Source: Yersinia enterocolitica
GTDB lineage: Bacteria; Pseudomonadota; Gammaproteobacteria; Enterobacterales; Enterobacteriaceae
Assembly (NCBI GenBank): GCA_002082245.2
Contig: NBTC02000002.1
Span: forward strand, 4,588,001-4,652,000
Direction of reading: 5' to 3'
DNA: 64,000 bases
This document shows, one piece after another, positions 9,059 to 17,934 of the stretch (position 1 is the stretch's first letter; every line of letters starts with the position of its first letter). The notes beneath the pieces are model-generated. The model had not been told where the DNA came from. It saw only the letters and a list, made by a program, of their open reading frames with translations, and did not search any database. The translations under genes were made by a program, and so were the position numbers.

Positions 9059-10338
9059 GGCAGCTCCAACACACTGCGTAACTGCTTGTTTTGTTGCTCA
9101 GTGAGCGGTAGTAGTACCTGAATCAGCGGGGGCGTTGATTCAGGTTGCCGTACGGCATACGGTGTGAGCACCACAGTAGTACCGGGCGGGGCACCCGATT
9201 GCAGATAAACGTCGTGGGGCAAATATTTAATATGTAATGGCAGTAAGGTTAACTCACGTACCTGCTGTTCCACTTGCTCTTCCAATTCTGGGTTATTCCG
9301 CGTCAGCAGTAAAATCTGCTTTTCCTGTAATGCATTTTCCTGCATCAGCCAGGCACCAAAGCTAATGGCAATCAGACCGACTTCGTCGACAGAAAATTGA
9401 ATCTGATATTCCTGTTCAAAAGTAGCCAGCGCCTGTCGCGTGGTTCGTAACAGCCGCGGGTATTTTTGGATAACTTCTTCCAACAAAGAATTATCAATCC
9501 CGATATTGAAATAACAGCGCTCAATTGCGGGAGCGAGATGGGCAAAAAGTTGGCTGATAAGTGCTTCATTGCTACTGAGTGTCATCCCCGAAAGTTGCTG
9601 AAAATGCGTGATCAATTGGTGAATGGCGTTGATTAGACGGGCATCTTCCGCTGATTGAGTGCTGTGATAGCTGTGTGCTTTAATCATCGTTAGCATCAGA
9701 ATCAGCATATCCCGTTCAACTCTATTCAGCGCATGACCTAATAACGGATTAAATGAATCAAACAAGCTGTCAGCCGCCGCCAGTGCGGGTTTGCATTCTA
9801 ACCACTGTTGCTGAGTGGGTGATAATTCCGGCAACACCTGCTGTCGATTTTCCCAAGCACAATAAGCCAAATACAGTTGTAAAAACTGACGGTCTTTTTC
9901 ATTTAACTGTCGACTGAGATGGGGTTCACATTGGCTGATTATCTGTGGCAGATGCTGCGATAGCACCGTGTTATCCCATGACAAAGCCTGATACAGGTGG
10001 GGAGCAAACTGGTTCTCAACGAAATGCGGGCAATAGCGTAACCCACGCCGTAGCCAATGAATTAGGCACAGCCTTTTATCAAGATGGCTACCGTGAATCA
10101 GACAACTATCGTCACTATCGGCGCTAAGCTGCAAATGGTAGAAACGCTGGATTTCATTAGCAACCTCGGTTATATCTTGCCGGGTAGTCGCTAGCCCGAC
10201 GCCATTGAATTGGCTGATGGTGTCCAGTTGTACCTTGTGTGCAGGCATGAATAGCATCAGCACCATATGGCAGCGTCGTTGTTGACCGGATAGCGGTTGA
10301 TCGGATAACTGGGGCACAGAGGGAGTGTCCAAGCTCAT
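9055..10338 (-). CDS. csiE: CsiE, stationary-phase-inducible PRD protein
   Basis: 427 residues from the ATG at 10336-10338, with GGAAGG a few bases upstream; an in-frame ATG at 10389 is unsupported. An N-terminal helix-turn-helix-like region (QLDTISQFNGVGLATTRQDITE) is followed by two PRD-like domains; PRD histidines are in SCLIHGSHLDKRL and in LINAIHQLITHF. The C-terminal third resembles a PTS EIIB-like region. In E. coli csiE is induced in stationary phase; its function is unknown. The TAA stops of csiE and hcaT overlap, so there is no room for a conventional terminator between them. Confidence 0.85.
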   Translation of the reverse strand: MSLDTPSVPQLSDQPLSGQQRRCHMVLMLFMPAHKVQLDTISQFNGVGLATTRQDITEVANEIQRFYHLQLSADSDDSCLIHGSHLDKRLCLIHWLRRGLRYCPHFVENQFAPHLYQALSWDNTVLSQHLPQIISQCEPHLSRQLNEKDRQFLQLYLAYCAWENRQQVLPELSPTQQQWLECKPALAAADSLFDSFNPLLGHALNRVERDMLILMLTMIKAHSYHSTQSAEDARLINAIHQLITHFQQLSGMTLSSNEALISQLFAHLAPAIERCYFNIGIDNSLLEEVIQKYPRLLRTTRQALATFEQEYQIQFSVDEVGLIAISFGAWLMQENALQEKQILLLTRNNPELEEQVEQQVRELTLLPLHIKYLPHDVYLQSGAPPGTTVVLTPYAVRQPESTPPLIQVLLPLTEQQNKQLRSVLELP

Positions 10339-10551
10339 ATAACCTTCCGTGATGAATGTGTTGTTGTTTATCAGGCTTAAGCATAGCAAAAGAGATTCTA
10401 TTCGGTTTAGTGGGGCTCTGGGCTTTTACATCGACTTATAACTTACATCACAGTTTTCCCCGCAGTGCTTGAGCTATAGGGTCGTTAGCTGACTGCCTGC
10501 CGGTAACACCAATGACTTTTGGCACATCATAAAATATCTAAGGATTGATTA

Positions 10552-11223
10552 ATGTGTGATATGTTATACTATAACAATATGATGGTTAAACGACTGATAG
10601 CTTTGCTGCTGGCGGGGGGGATTTTTGTTTATAGCCAGTTGGCGCAGGCCCATCCGCACAGTTTTATTGATATGGATGCCACTTTCGTTAGCGATAAACA
10701 GATGCTGGTGGGGATGAAAATGGTATGGACTATGGATGAAATCACATCTGCCGATCTGTTATATGATGCAGAAAATGCCAAAAGTGACTCTGAAATCTGG
10801 AAAAAACTGGCGGCTGAAGTGATGGCTAATGTGCTGGGGCAGCATTATTTCACCGATATTTATCGTGACGGTAAACCGGTGAAATATAAAAACTTACCAA
10901 CAGAGTATCACTTATCCCGCAAGGGGCATCAGGCAGTTTTAGAGTTTATTTTGCCACTGGCAGAACCCCAACCGTTGGCGGGGAAGCCTTTCATCATCTC
11001 CACTTACGACCCGACCTATTTTGTTGACATGACCTATGCGGGCAACAAGGCGGTAAGGTTATCAACTGACATGGATAAAAGTTGCCAGTTAACCTTATTT
11101 ACCCCAGATCCCAATGCTTCGTTACAAGCGTATGCATTATCGTTGGATAAAAGTGATTCGCCAGGAGAAGACATGGAACTAGGAAAACAGTTTGCACAGC
11201 GGGTTACCGTACAATGTCAGTAG
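10552..11223 (+). CDS. zevA: ZevA-like periplasmic zinc-binding protein (DUF1007)
   Basis: 223 residues from the ATG at 10552 (AAGGA at 10540-10544, spacer 7), or 214 from ATGATG at 10579, which lacks a visible ribosome-binding site. A signal peptide (VKRLIALLLAGGIF...AQA) is followed by the mature N-terminal AHPHSFIDMD, the metal-binding HPH typical of DUF1007. In Haemophilus influenzae ZevA and ZevB form a zinc uptake system. A Zur-like box covers codons 3-10, strongly suggesting zinc-repressed expression. zevB overlaps by 10 bases. A G7 tract lies in the signal-peptide codons (10614-10620). Confidence 0.78.
   Translation: MCDMLYYNNMMVKRLIALLLAGGIFVYSQLAQAHPHSFIDMDATFVSDKQMLVGMKMVWTMDEITSADLLYDAENAKSDSEIWKKLAAEVMANVLGQHYFTDIYRDGKPVKYKNLPTEYHLSRKGHQAVLEFILPLAEPQPLAGKPFIISTYDPTYFVDMTYAGNKAVRLSTDMDKSCQLTLFTPDPNASLQAYALSLDKSDSPGEDMELGKQFAQRVTVQCQ
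10558..10580 (+). promoter_or_regulatory. Predicted Zur operator at the zevA start
   Basis: The core ATGTTATACTATAACA lies in a 23-base palindrome starting GAT and ending ATAT. It fits the enterobacterial Zur consensus (GAAATGTTATA-N-TATAACATTTC) with few mismatches, all in the outer positions. It begins 6 bases after the first candidate ATG and ends next to the second. Confidence 0.8.
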
Positions 11224-12230
11224 GTATCACGGCAGTTTCACGCCCCCGGCACTGGCTGATAAATTTATGGCCGCTAATACTGTTTTTACTGATCTTAGCC
11301 GGTGCAGCCCAGCTGGCATGGCTTTATTGGCCTGAGATGCTTTTCAAAACAGTCGTTTGGCAGAAAAGCATGCATCAGCAGATGGCCCAATTACTGCAAC
11401 AAGTTAAAGCTAATCCCCATCAGACCGGTTTTACATTGATGATGTTTAGCCTGATTTATGGCGTATTGCATGCAATGGGGCCGGGGCATGGCAAAGTGGT
11501 GATTGTCACTTATTTGGCGACCCATCCGGCACAATTAAAAGAGAGTCTGAAGCTAACTTTTGCCGCCTCACTATTGCAAGGTGGTGTGGCTATCTTGTTG
11601 GTAACGTTACTGCTGGGTGTTTTACAACTCTCATCACGGTATTTGCATCAAAGCAGTTTCTGGTTGGAGAAGGGCAGTTTTCTGCTGGTTATCGCACTGG
11701 GGGTTTTGCTGTGTTTACGGGCCTTAAAGCGTCTTTATCAGCAGATTAAACTGCTCAAACCGCAAAAAGTCAGCATCCAACGTATACAACCGTTGCCTGC
11801 CAACCATGTTCATAGTGACCATTGTGGTTGTGGGCATCGCCATCTCCCTAGTGCTCAAGAGCTACAAGCTGGTGATGACTGGCGCACTCGTCTGGCGATT
11901 GTTCTGGCGATGGGGATGCGGCCCTGTTCCGGCGCGATTATGGTGCTGTTATTTGCCAAAGTGATCGGCGTCTACGGGTGGGGGATTTTGTCAGCGATAG
12001 CGATGGCAATCGGAACATCCCTGACCATTTCGCTACTGGCGCTGTTTGTCCATTATGCGCGGCGTCTGGCGGTGTACTTAAGCCGTAATCGTGCACCGGT
12101 AGCCTGGGGGGCTATTGCGTGGTCTACTCTGGCATTAACCGGCGGGATTATTCTGCTGTTTGCCGGTGTGCTGCTCTATCTTTCTAGTCAGCCGGAGTTT
12201 ATCGGCGGCATACGGCCCTTTGGCCGCTAA
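11214..12230 (+). CDS. zevB: ZevB-like NicO-family zinc/metal permease
   Basis: 338 residues with about seven membrane segments. It has the NicO-family motif HAMGPGHGKVVIVTYL (about 86-101), a second family stretch AMGMRPCSGAIMVLLFA, and a cytoplasmic metal-binding loop HVHSDHCGCGHRH near residue 200. The NicO family transports nickel, cobalt or zinc. The DUF1007 partner and the Zur-like box argue for zinc here rather than nickel. It overlaps zevA by 10 bases (ATG at 11214, zevA TAG at 11221), so expression is probably coupled. A terminator follows. Confidence 0.8.
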   Translation: MSVGITAVSRPRHWLINLWPLILFLLILAGAAQLAWLYWPEMLFKTVVWQKSMHQQMAQLLQQVKANPHQTGFTLMMFSLIYGVLHAMGPGHGKVVIVTYLATHPAQLKESLKLTFAASLLQGGVAILLVTLLLGVLQLSSRYLHQSSFWLEKGSFLLVIALGVLLCLRALKRLYQQIKLLKPQKVSIQRIQPLPANHVHSDHCGCGHRHLPSAQELQAGDDWRTRLAIVLAMGMRPCSGAIMVLLFAKVIGVYGWGILSAIAMAIGTSLTISLLALFVHYARRLAVYLSRNRAPVAWGAIAWSTLALTGGIILLFAGVLLYLSSQPEFIGGIRPFGR

Positions 12231-12246
12231 AGTTAACAATGAAAAA

Positions 12247-12278
12247 AGCCAGTCAGGATTAGCCGACTGGCTTTTTTT
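12247..12278 (+). terminator. Terminator after zevB
   Basis: Stem AGCCAGTC / GACTGGCT with a 10-base loop and a following T7 run; an A-rich stretch on the left may let it work in both directions. Confidence 0.85.
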
Positions 12279-12295
12279 ATATGGCTGGATGCGTA

Positions 12296-12422
12296 TATAC
12301 CCTATAGATTTCAAGGTGTAGGAAGGCGGCAAACAAGAGAACCCCGATGAGCTTACTCGAGTAAGTGATTCGGGTGAACGAGAGCAGCCAACACACCTGC
12401 AATTTGAAAGATGACGGGTATA
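12296..12422. repeat. ERIC element (127 bp) downstream of suhB
   Basis: Ends are TATACCC and GGGTATA. The interior contains the characteristic GAGCTTACTCGAGTAAGTGA core, then AGCAGCCAACA and a TTGAAAGATGACGGGTATA end, as in the enterobacterial repetitive intergenic consensus. Its right end stops five bases before the suhB stop codon. Confidence 0.9.
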
Positions 12423-12427
12423 TGATA

Positions 12428-13231
12428 TTAACGTTTCAATGCATCACTAATCTCATCGCTCATCGCTTGAACGATAGATTTAACAATACGTGGATTACCG
12501 GCTACGATATTGCCAGAACTGAAATGGTTATGACCGCCAGCAAAGTCAGTCACGATACCGCCAGACTCACGTACCAACAGTTCGCCACCAGCAAAATCCC
12601 ATGGCTTCAGACCAATCTCAAAGAAACCGTCAACACGGCCAGCGGCCACATAAGCCAGATCCAGCGCCGCTGAACCGGTGCGACGAAAATCTGCACACTG
12701 TTCAAACAGTTTACCCACCACGCGCAGATAAGCTGGCGCATGTTGTTTTACTTTGAATGGGAAGCCGGTCGCCAGAATAGTGCCGTCTAAATCTTTAGCA
12801 TTGGTGCCGCGCAGACGATAACCGTTTAATTGCGCGCCCTGACCACGGGTGGCTGTAAACAATTCGTTACGCATTGGGTCATAAACGACTGCCACTTCGG
12901 TACGGCCTTTGATGCGTACAGCGATAGAAACAGCGAAATGAGGGAGGCGTTTGATGAAGTTGGTAGTGCCATCCAGTGGATCAATAACCCATTGTACATC
13001 ATCGTCTTCACCAACCAACTCACCGCACTCTTCACCAATAATGGTGTGTTTTGGGTAAGATTTACGGATGACCTCGACAATCAGGCGCTCTGCATCACGG
13101 TCTACATTAGTAACAAAGTCGTTAGTCCCTTTCTGGCTCGCTTCGACAGCGTCCGGGGTTTCATAATTTTTGGCAATCAGGTTACCGGCCTTACGCGCAG
13201 CGCGTATGGCGATAGTCAGCATCGGATGCAT
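12428..13231 (-). CDS. suhB: Inositol-1-monophosphatase / Nus factor SuhB
   Basis: 267 residues, the same as in E. coli. The magnesium-binding motifs of the inositol monophosphatase family are all present: GEECGE (about 66-71), DPLDGTTNF (about 84-92), and WDFAGGELLVRESGG near the C-terminus. In E. coli SuhB also joins the rRNA antitermination complex. It is divergent from trmJ as in E. coli, but here ERIC elements of opposite orientation lie on both sides, one between suhB and trmJ and one just after the stop. Confidence 0.97.
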   Translation of the reverse strand: MHPMLTIAIRAARKAGNLIAKNYETPDAVEASQKGTNDFVTNVDRDAERLIVEVIRKSYPKHTIIGEECGELVGEDDDVQWVIDPLDGTTNFIKRLPHFAVSIAVRIKGRTEVAVVYDPMRNELFTATRGQGAQLNGYRLRGTNAKDLDGTILATGFPFKVKQHAPAYLRVVGKLFEQCADFRRTGSAALDLAYVAAGRVDGFFEIGLKPWDFAGGELLVRESGGIVTDFAGGHNHFSSGNIVAGNPRIVKSIVQAMSDEISDALKR

Positions 13232-13301
13232 GGGTATCTTCCACTAGGATGTTAAAGAACGAGAAACGGGGCGCAGTATAGCAGGGGTTCTGATAAATGC
13301 C

Positions 13302-13428
13302 TATACCCGTCACCCTTCAAGATGCAGAGGTGTTGGCTGCCCTTATTTGCCCTGGTCACTTAGTTATCTAAGCTCCCAGGGACTCACTCGGTTGCCGCCT
13401 GCCTGCAACTCGAAGTAGCTTGGGTATA
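13302..13428. repeat. ERIC element (127 bp) between suhB and trmJ
   Basis: Full-length ERIC in the orientation opposite to the copy at 12296. It starts TATACCCGTCA, contains GTTGGCTGCC, TAGTTATCTAAGCTCC and GCCGCCTGCCTGCAACTCGA, and ends TTGGGTATA. It lies 47 bases before the trmJ start and may carry or separate the divergent promoters. Confidence 0.9.
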
Positions 13429-13474
13429 TGTCTGTGTTAAGATATGGCGATTCCCCGTTATCTTCAGAGTTTGT

Positions 13475-14248
13475 ATGCTACACAATATTCGTATCGTTTT
13501 GGTCGAAACCTCGCACACCGGCAATATGGGTTCAACAGCCAGAGCCATGAAAACCATGGGATTAACCAACTTGTATCTGGTTAACCCTTTAGTCAAACCC
13601 GATTCGCAGGCGATTGCGCTATCTGCCGGCGCCAGTGATGTCATTGGTAATGCTACTATTGTCGATACTTTAGATGAAGCATTGGCTGGGTGTAGTCTGG
13701 TTGTCGGTACCAGTGCCCGTTCACGCACCTTGCCTTGGCCAATGTTAGAGCCGCGTGAATGTGGTGTGCGCAGCGCCCACGAAGCAGAACATGCTCCGGT
13801 TGCATTGGTATTTGGCCGCGAGCGGGTAGGGCTGACGAATGATGAACTACAGAAATGCCATTATCATGTGGCGATCCCGGCAAACCCCGAATACAGTTCA
13901 TTAAATTTGGCGATGGCGGTACAAATTTTAGCCTATGAAGTGCGGGTAGCATTCCTTGATCGCCAGCCGGCTGCGGCACCGGTAATAGAAGAAGAGGAAG
14001 CTCCTTATCCTTTGGTAGATGATCTGGAGCGCTTTTATCTGCATTTGGAGCAGGTGTTATCCCATACTGGTTTTATCCGACAGGCACATCCAGGCCAGAT
14101 TATGAGTAAATTGCGCCGTCTGTTTACCCGTGCACGCCCAGAGGCTCAAGAGCTAAATATCTTGCGCGGTATGCTGACATCCATTGAAAAACAGGATAAA
14201 TACCCACAGCATGATGCGGGTGAAAGTGCGTTAGATAACAAAAAATAA
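13475..14248 (+). CDS. trmJ: tRNA (cytidine/uridine-32-2'-O)-methyltransferase
   Basis: 257 residues. The SPOUT-fold methyltransferase domain (1-160) has motif 1 [20 protein letters not shown], motif 2 [17 protein letters not shown] and motif 3 [16 protein letters not shown], which form the trefoil knot that binds S-adenosylmethionine. The C-terminal helical region is typical of TrmJ. It modifies the ribose of position 32 in the tRNA anticodon loop. It sits upstream of iscR, as in E. coli. Confidence 0.96.
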   Translation: MLHNIRIVLVETSHTGNMGSTARAMKTMGLTNLYLVNPLVKPDSQAIALSAGASDVIGNATIVDTLDEALAGCSLVVGTSARSRTLPWPMLEPRECGVRSAHEAEHAPVALVFGRERVGLTNDELQKCHYHVAIPANPEYSSLNLAMAVQILAYEVRVAFLDRQPAAAPVIEEEEAPYPLVDDLERFYLHLEQVLSHTGFIRQAHPGQIMSKLRRLFTRARPEAQELNILRGMLTSIEKQDKYPQHDAGESALDNKK

Positions 14249-14312
14249 GGTTTTATATCAATTGGTTATTATTAAAATCCTGCCATATTATTCAAAATGG
14301 AATAGGTTAATA

Positions 14313-14337
14313 ATACTTGAGTAAATTACTAGGTTAA
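14313..14337 (+). promoter_or_regulatory. Predicted IscR type 1 site, distal
   Basis: ATACTTGAGTAAATTACTAG and the following GTTA fit the type 1 IscR consensus with about three mismatches. It abuts the stronger site that follows. Confidence 0.6.
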
Positions 14338-14362
14338 ATAGTTGACTAAAACAGTCAAGAAT
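14338..14362 (+). promoter_or_regulatory. Predicted IscR type 1 site, proximal
   Basis: ATAGTTGACT-AAAAC-AGTCAAGAAT matches the type 1 consensus (ATASYYGACTRWWWYAGTCRRSTAT) at all but one position. It binds [2Fe-2S]-IscR in the family, giving feedback repression. It also contains a TTGACT that could act as a -35 element. Confidence 0.82.
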
Positions 14363-14404
14363 GTCAGAATTCTGGCTTGTTTTCACCAACAGGTAATTTT
14401 AGCT

Positions 14405-14899
14405 ATGAGACTGACATCCAAAGGCCGTTATGCCGTGACCGCCATGCTTGATGTGGCATTACATTCCCAGGACGGGCCAGTTCCTCTGGCAGATATTTCT
14501 GAACGCCAAGGGATCTCATTATCCTATTTGGAACAACTGTTTTCACGGTTACGCAAAAATGGCTTAGTTGCCAGCGTTCGTGGTCCAGGTGGCGGTTACC
14601 TGCTGGGCAAAGATGCATCAGCAATCGCGGTAGGTGCAGTAATCACCGCCGTAGACGAATCTGTCGATGCTACCCGTTGTCAGGGTAAAGAAGGCTGTCA
14701 GGGCGGTGATCGTTGCCTGACTCACACCTTGTGGCGTGATCTGAGTGAGCGCATCAGCAGCTTCCTCAACAATATTACGCTGGCAGAGCTGGTGAATAAC
14801 CAAGATATCCTAGAGGTTGCGGATCGTCAGAATAACGATACGCGCCGTACGGCTAATGGCCGACCGCAAGAGACGATTAACGTCAATCTGCGCGCATAA
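14405..14899 (+). CDS. iscR: Fe-S cluster-sensing regulator IscR
   Basis: 164 residues from the ATG at 14405 ([20 protein letters not shown]), the conserved start of the family; a longer reading from 14342 would run through the operator. It has an Rrf2-family winged helix at residues 1-65 and [2Fe-2S]-ligand cysteines in [19 protein letters not shown] (about 92-104), with His107 as the fourth ligand. It represses its own operon when clusters are plentiful; two tandem type 1 sites lie directly upstream. It heads iscRSUA-hscBA-fdx-iscX. Confidence 0.96.
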   Translation: MRLTSKGRYAVTAMLDVALHSQDGPVPLADISERQGISLSYLEQLFSRLRKNGLVASVRGPGGGYLLGKDASAIAVGAVITAVDESVDATRCQGKEGCQGGDRCLTHTLWRDLSERISSFLNNITLAELVNNQDILEVADRQNNDTRRTANGRPQETINVNLRA

Positions 14900-14952
14900 G
14901 CAGAATCTGCGGAATTTTACGTTTTGGAAGTGATGTACGGAGCATAAGAGCA

Positions 14953-16182
14953 ATGACCGAATCAAAAATAAAGACACCGATCTATCTGGATTATGCAGCA
15001 ACCACCCCGGTAGACCCTCGTGTCGCTGAAAAAATGATGCAGTATCTGACTCTGGACGGTATTTTCGGTAACCCCGCCTCGCGTTCTCATAAGTTCGGTT
15101 GGCAGGCAGAAGAAGCCGTTGATATTGCACGTAATGATATTGCTGCTCTGGTAGGTGCTGACCCTCGTGAGATTGTCTTCACCTCCGGTGCAACTGAGTC
15201 TGATAACCTCGCAATAAAAGGTGCGGCTAATTTCTATCAAAAGAAAGGCAAGCACATCATCACCTGTAAAACCGAACATAAAGCGGTGCTGGATACCTGT
15301 CGTCAACTGGAGCGTGAAGGCTTCGACGTGACTTATCTGGCACCACAGTCAAACGGTATTATCGACCTGAAACAGCTTGAAGCGGCCATGCGTGAAGACA
15401 CCATTTTGGTCTCTATCATGCACGTGAATAATGAAATCGGTGTGGTGCAGGATATCGCTGAAATCGGCGAAATGTGCCGCAGTCGCGGGATCATTTTCCA
15501 CGTCGATGCAACGCAAAGTGTTGGTAAATTACCGATTGATCTGAGCAAACTGAAAGTTGATTTGATGTCCTTCTCAGCCCATAAAGTTTATGGTCCGATG
15601 GGCATTGGCGCGCTGTTTGTTCGCCGTAAACCACGCATTCGCATCGAAGCACAACAGCACGGTGGTGGTCATGAGCGTGGTATGCGCTCAGGCACCTTGC
15701 CAGTCCATCAGATAGCCGGTATGGGTGAAGCTTACCGTATCGCCAAAGAAGAGATGGAAAGCGAAGCTGCGCGTCTGCGCTCACTGCGCCTGCGTTTGTG
15801 GAATGGTTTGAAAGATATCGAAGAAGTTTACCTGAATGGCGATTTAGAGAATGGCGCACCTGGCATTCTGAACATTAGCTTCAACTATGTTGAAGGTGAG
15901 TCGCTGATCATGGCACTGAAAGATCTGGCTGTTTCATCAGGTTCAGCCTGTACCTCCGCGAGTCTGGAACCTTCTTATGTGTTGCGTGCGTTGGGGATGA
16001 ACGACGAACTGGCTCACAGTTCAATTCGTTTCTCTCTGGGGCGTTTCACCACTCAAGAAGAGGTAGACTACGCCATTGCACTGGTGCGTAAATCTATTGG
16101 CCGTCTGCGTGATTTGTCCCCGTTATGGGATATGTTCAAACAGGGCGTGGATATCAGCAGCATTGAATGGTCTCACCATTAA
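14953..16182 (+). CDS. iscS: Cysteine desulfurase
   Basis: 409 residues, five longer at the N-terminus than the E. coli enzyme as I recall it. It is a PLP enzyme that converts cysteine to alanine and passes the sulphur to IscU, ThiI, TusA and others. PLP lysine is in [10 protein letters not shown]; the mobile catalytic cysteine is in [13 protein letters not shown] (about residue 333); PLP contacts are in VDATQSVGK. After the PLP lysine the sequence reads GPMGIG where E. coli has GPKGIG. It is 53 bases after iscR. Confidence 0.97.
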   Translation: MTESKIKTPIYLDYAATTPVDPRVAEKMMQYLTLDGIFGNPASRSHKFGWQAEEAVDIARNDIAALVGADPREIVFTSGATESDNLAIKGAANFYQKKGKHIITCKTEHKAVLDTCRQLEREGFDVTYLAPQSNGIIDLKQLEAAMREDTILVSIMHVNNEIGVVQDIAEIGEMCRSRGIIFHVDATQSVGKLPIDLSKLKVDLMSFSAHKVYGPMGIGALFVRRKPRIRIEAQQHGGGHERGMRSGTLPVHQIAGMGEAYRIAKEEMESEAARLRSLRLRLWNGLKDIEEVYLNGDLENGAPGILNISFNYVEGESLIMALKDLAVSSGSACTSASLEPSYVLRALGMNDELAHSSIRFSLGRFTTQEEVDYAIALVRKSIGRLRDLSPLWDMFKQGVDISSIEWSHH

Positions 16183-16212
16183 TTCCAGACTTTAAGACTC
16201 AGGAGTAATCAC

Positions 16213-16599
16213 ATGGCTTACAGCGAAAAAGTAATCGATCATTACGAAAATCCACGCAACGTCGGTTCATTCGACAACGCAGACCCTACTATTGGTAGTG
16301 GCATGGTTGGCGCACCCGCTTGTGGTGATGTCATGAAATTGCAGATCAAAGTCAACGAAGCCGGTATTATTGAAGATGCTCGTTTCAAGACTTATGGTTG
16401 CGGTTCAGCCATTGCTTCCAGCTCTCTGGTAACTGAATGGATGAAGGGCAAATCTCTCGATCAGGCTGAAGCGATCAAAAATACTCAAATCGCTGAAGAA
16501 CTGGAGTTACCGCCAGTCAAAATTCACTGCTCGATTCTGGCAGAAGATGCCATTAAAGCAGCTATCGCCGACTACAAAAGCAAACATACTGCCAAGTAG
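16213..16599 (+). CDS. iscU: Fe-S cluster scaffold IscU
   Basis: 128 residues. The three cluster cysteines are in GAPACGDVM (37), KTYGCGSAIASSS (63) and VKIHCSILAEDA (106), with Asp39 next to the first. The HscA recognition motif LPPVK is at about 99-103. It builds [2Fe-2S] and [4Fe-4S] clusters from IscS sulphur and passes them on with HscB and HscA. It is the third gene of the isc operon, 30 bases after iscS, with a good AGGAG. Confidence 0.98.
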   Translation: MAYSEKVIDHYENPRNVGSFDNADPTIGSGMVGAPACGDVMKLQIKVNEAGIIEDARFKTYGCGSAIASSSLVTEWMKGKSLDQAEAIKNTQIAEELELPPVKIHCSILAEDAIKAAIADYKSKHTAK

Positions 16600-16643
16600 T
16601 TGTAACATAGGTTATCAATTGTTAGCAGAGTTGAGGAAGGTGT

Positions 16644-16967
16644 ATGTCGATATCAATCAGCGACAGTGCTGCACAACGGGTCAGTGCCTTTTTAAATCAC
16701 CGTGGTAAAGGCTTGGGTCTGCGCTTGGGCGTAAGGACATCGGGCTGCTCTGGTATGGCATATGTACTCGAATTTGTTGATGAAATGAACGACGATGACG
16801 TCATTTTTGAAGACAAAGGTGTGAAAGTGATCATCGACGGCAAAAGCATGGTCTATCTTGATGGCACCGAATTAGATTTCGTCAAGGAAGGGCTGAACGA
16901 AGGCTTTAAGTTTAACAATCCGAATGTCTCAAGTGAGTGCGGATGTGGTGAAAGCTTTAACGTCTGA
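16644..16967 (+). CDS. iscA: A-type Fe-S carrier IscA
   Basis: 107 residues. The three conserved cysteines are in [14 protein letters not shown] (about 35) and ECGCGESF at the C-terminus (99 and 101). It carries clusters from IscU to target apoproteins. Note the GAGGAAGG ribosome-binding site. A 14-bp hairpin follows before hscB. Confidence 0.97.
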   Translation: MSISISDSAAQRVSAFLNHRGKGLGLRLGVRTSGCSGMAYVLEFVDEMNDDDVIFEDKGVKVIIDGKSMVYLDGTELDFVKEGLNEGFKFNNPNVSSECGCGESFNV

Positions 16968-17004
16968 CTCCTGTTTTTGTTTCTACCTCAGGCACTTGTG
17001 CTTC

Positions 17005-17037
17005 ATACAGCTCTCTTGCATAACAAGAGGGCTGTAT
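17005..17037 (+). other. Perfectly placed hairpin between iscA and hscB
   Basis: ATACAGCTCTCTTG / CAAGAGGGCTGTAT form a 14-bp stem (one G-U pair) around a CATAA loop. No T-run follows, so it is not a standard terminator. It may be a processing or attenuation signal dividing iscRSUA from hscBA-fdx. Confidence 0.65.
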
Positions 17038-17075
17038 AATATTTGCTAAGTCATCACTATATTCCAGAGCATGCT

Positions 17076-17600
17076 ATGGATTACTTCACATTGTTCGGGC
17101 TGCCGCCCCGCTATCTGGTTGACGGCAACCAACTCACTACCCGCTATCAGGAATTACAACGTCAATTCCACCCTGACCGTTTTGCTAACCAGCCTGAACG
17201 CGAGCGTTTAGCCTCGTTGCAACAAGCCGCAACCATCAATGACGCTTACCAAACCCTCAAGCATCCGTTAAAACGTGCCGAGTATATGTTATCTTTGCAG
17301 GGTTTTGATTTAGGCAATGAACAGCACACCATGCGTGATACTGCGTTTCTGATAGAGCAGTTGGAACTGCGTGAAGAGCTTGATGAGATTGAACGCAAAC
17401 CCGATGCTGAAACGCAGCTTGCTGCATTCGGTAGCCGCTTAGCATTGATGACACAAACGCGCAGTCAGCAAATGGTGGAGCAACTGGATAAGCAACAGTG
17501 GGAACTGGCGGCTGATACTGTGCGTAAATTGCGTTTTTTGGATAAGTTACAACAGCAGGTTGAACAACTTGAAGAGCGCCTGTTTGATGACTTTTCCTGA
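17076..17600 (+). CDS. hscB: J-domain co-chaperone HscB
   Basis: 174 residues from the ATG at 17076 ([17 protein letters not shown]), matching the E. coli start; an upstream TTG at 17043 is not needed. The J domain (1-75) has the HPD motif in [15 protein letters not shown]. The C-terminal three-helix bundle (about 90-174) binds IscU. It stimulates the HscA ATPase and delivers IscU to it. It is normally almost contiguous with hscA; here 334 bases with an ERIC intervene. Confidence 0.96.
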   Translation: MDYFTLFGLPPRYLVDGNQLTTRYQELQRQFHPDRFANQPERERLASLQQAATINDAYQTLKHPLKRAEYMLSLQGFDLGNEQHTMRDTAFLIEQLELREELDEIERKPDAETQLAAFGSRLALMTQTRSQQMVEQLDKQQWELAADTVRKLRFLDKLQQQVEQLEERLFDDFS

Positions 17601-17713
17601 GTGCCTGATAAGGTAATGAAATTGTATCTAATTGATAAGAATAAATAAAATTCAATTTATTGATGACTGCAATGCCCAGCTACTTCTTATTAGGGCGCGT
17701 CACTAACGTTTTT

Positions 17714-17916
17714 ATATGCTCTAAATAATTCGAGTTGCAGGAAGGCGGCAAGTGAATGAGTCCCGATGAATTGACGGGTGTCAATGATTCCGGTGACAAA
17801 TCTGCCGGGAGCAGATTTGAACGCTGCTCGCAGCGGCCTCGTAGAGGCGAGGCCTATGGATGGGCCGAGTAACGAACGTAGCCAACGAATATGCAGCTTG
17901 AAGTATGACGAGTATA
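17714..17916. repeat. ERIC element with internal insertion, between hscB and hscA
   Basis: About 203 bases. The left end reads TATATGCTCTAAATAATTCG with AGTTGCAGGAAGGCGGCAAG; the right end reads GCAGCTTGAAGTATGACGAG with TATA. The middle carries about 70 extra bases, including GCAGCGGCCTCG and GAGGCCTATGGATGGGCCGA, which form strong hairpins. It fills most of the 17601-17934 gap inside the isc operon. I see no gene in the gap. Confidence 0.85.
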
Positions 17917-17934
17917 GATTGATGGAAGCTCAAC

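Noticed and set aside
10390..10551. Small RNA or extra gene between csiE and zevA
   Set aside because: No hairpin-T-run, no ORF with a ribosome-binding site and no recognisable family.
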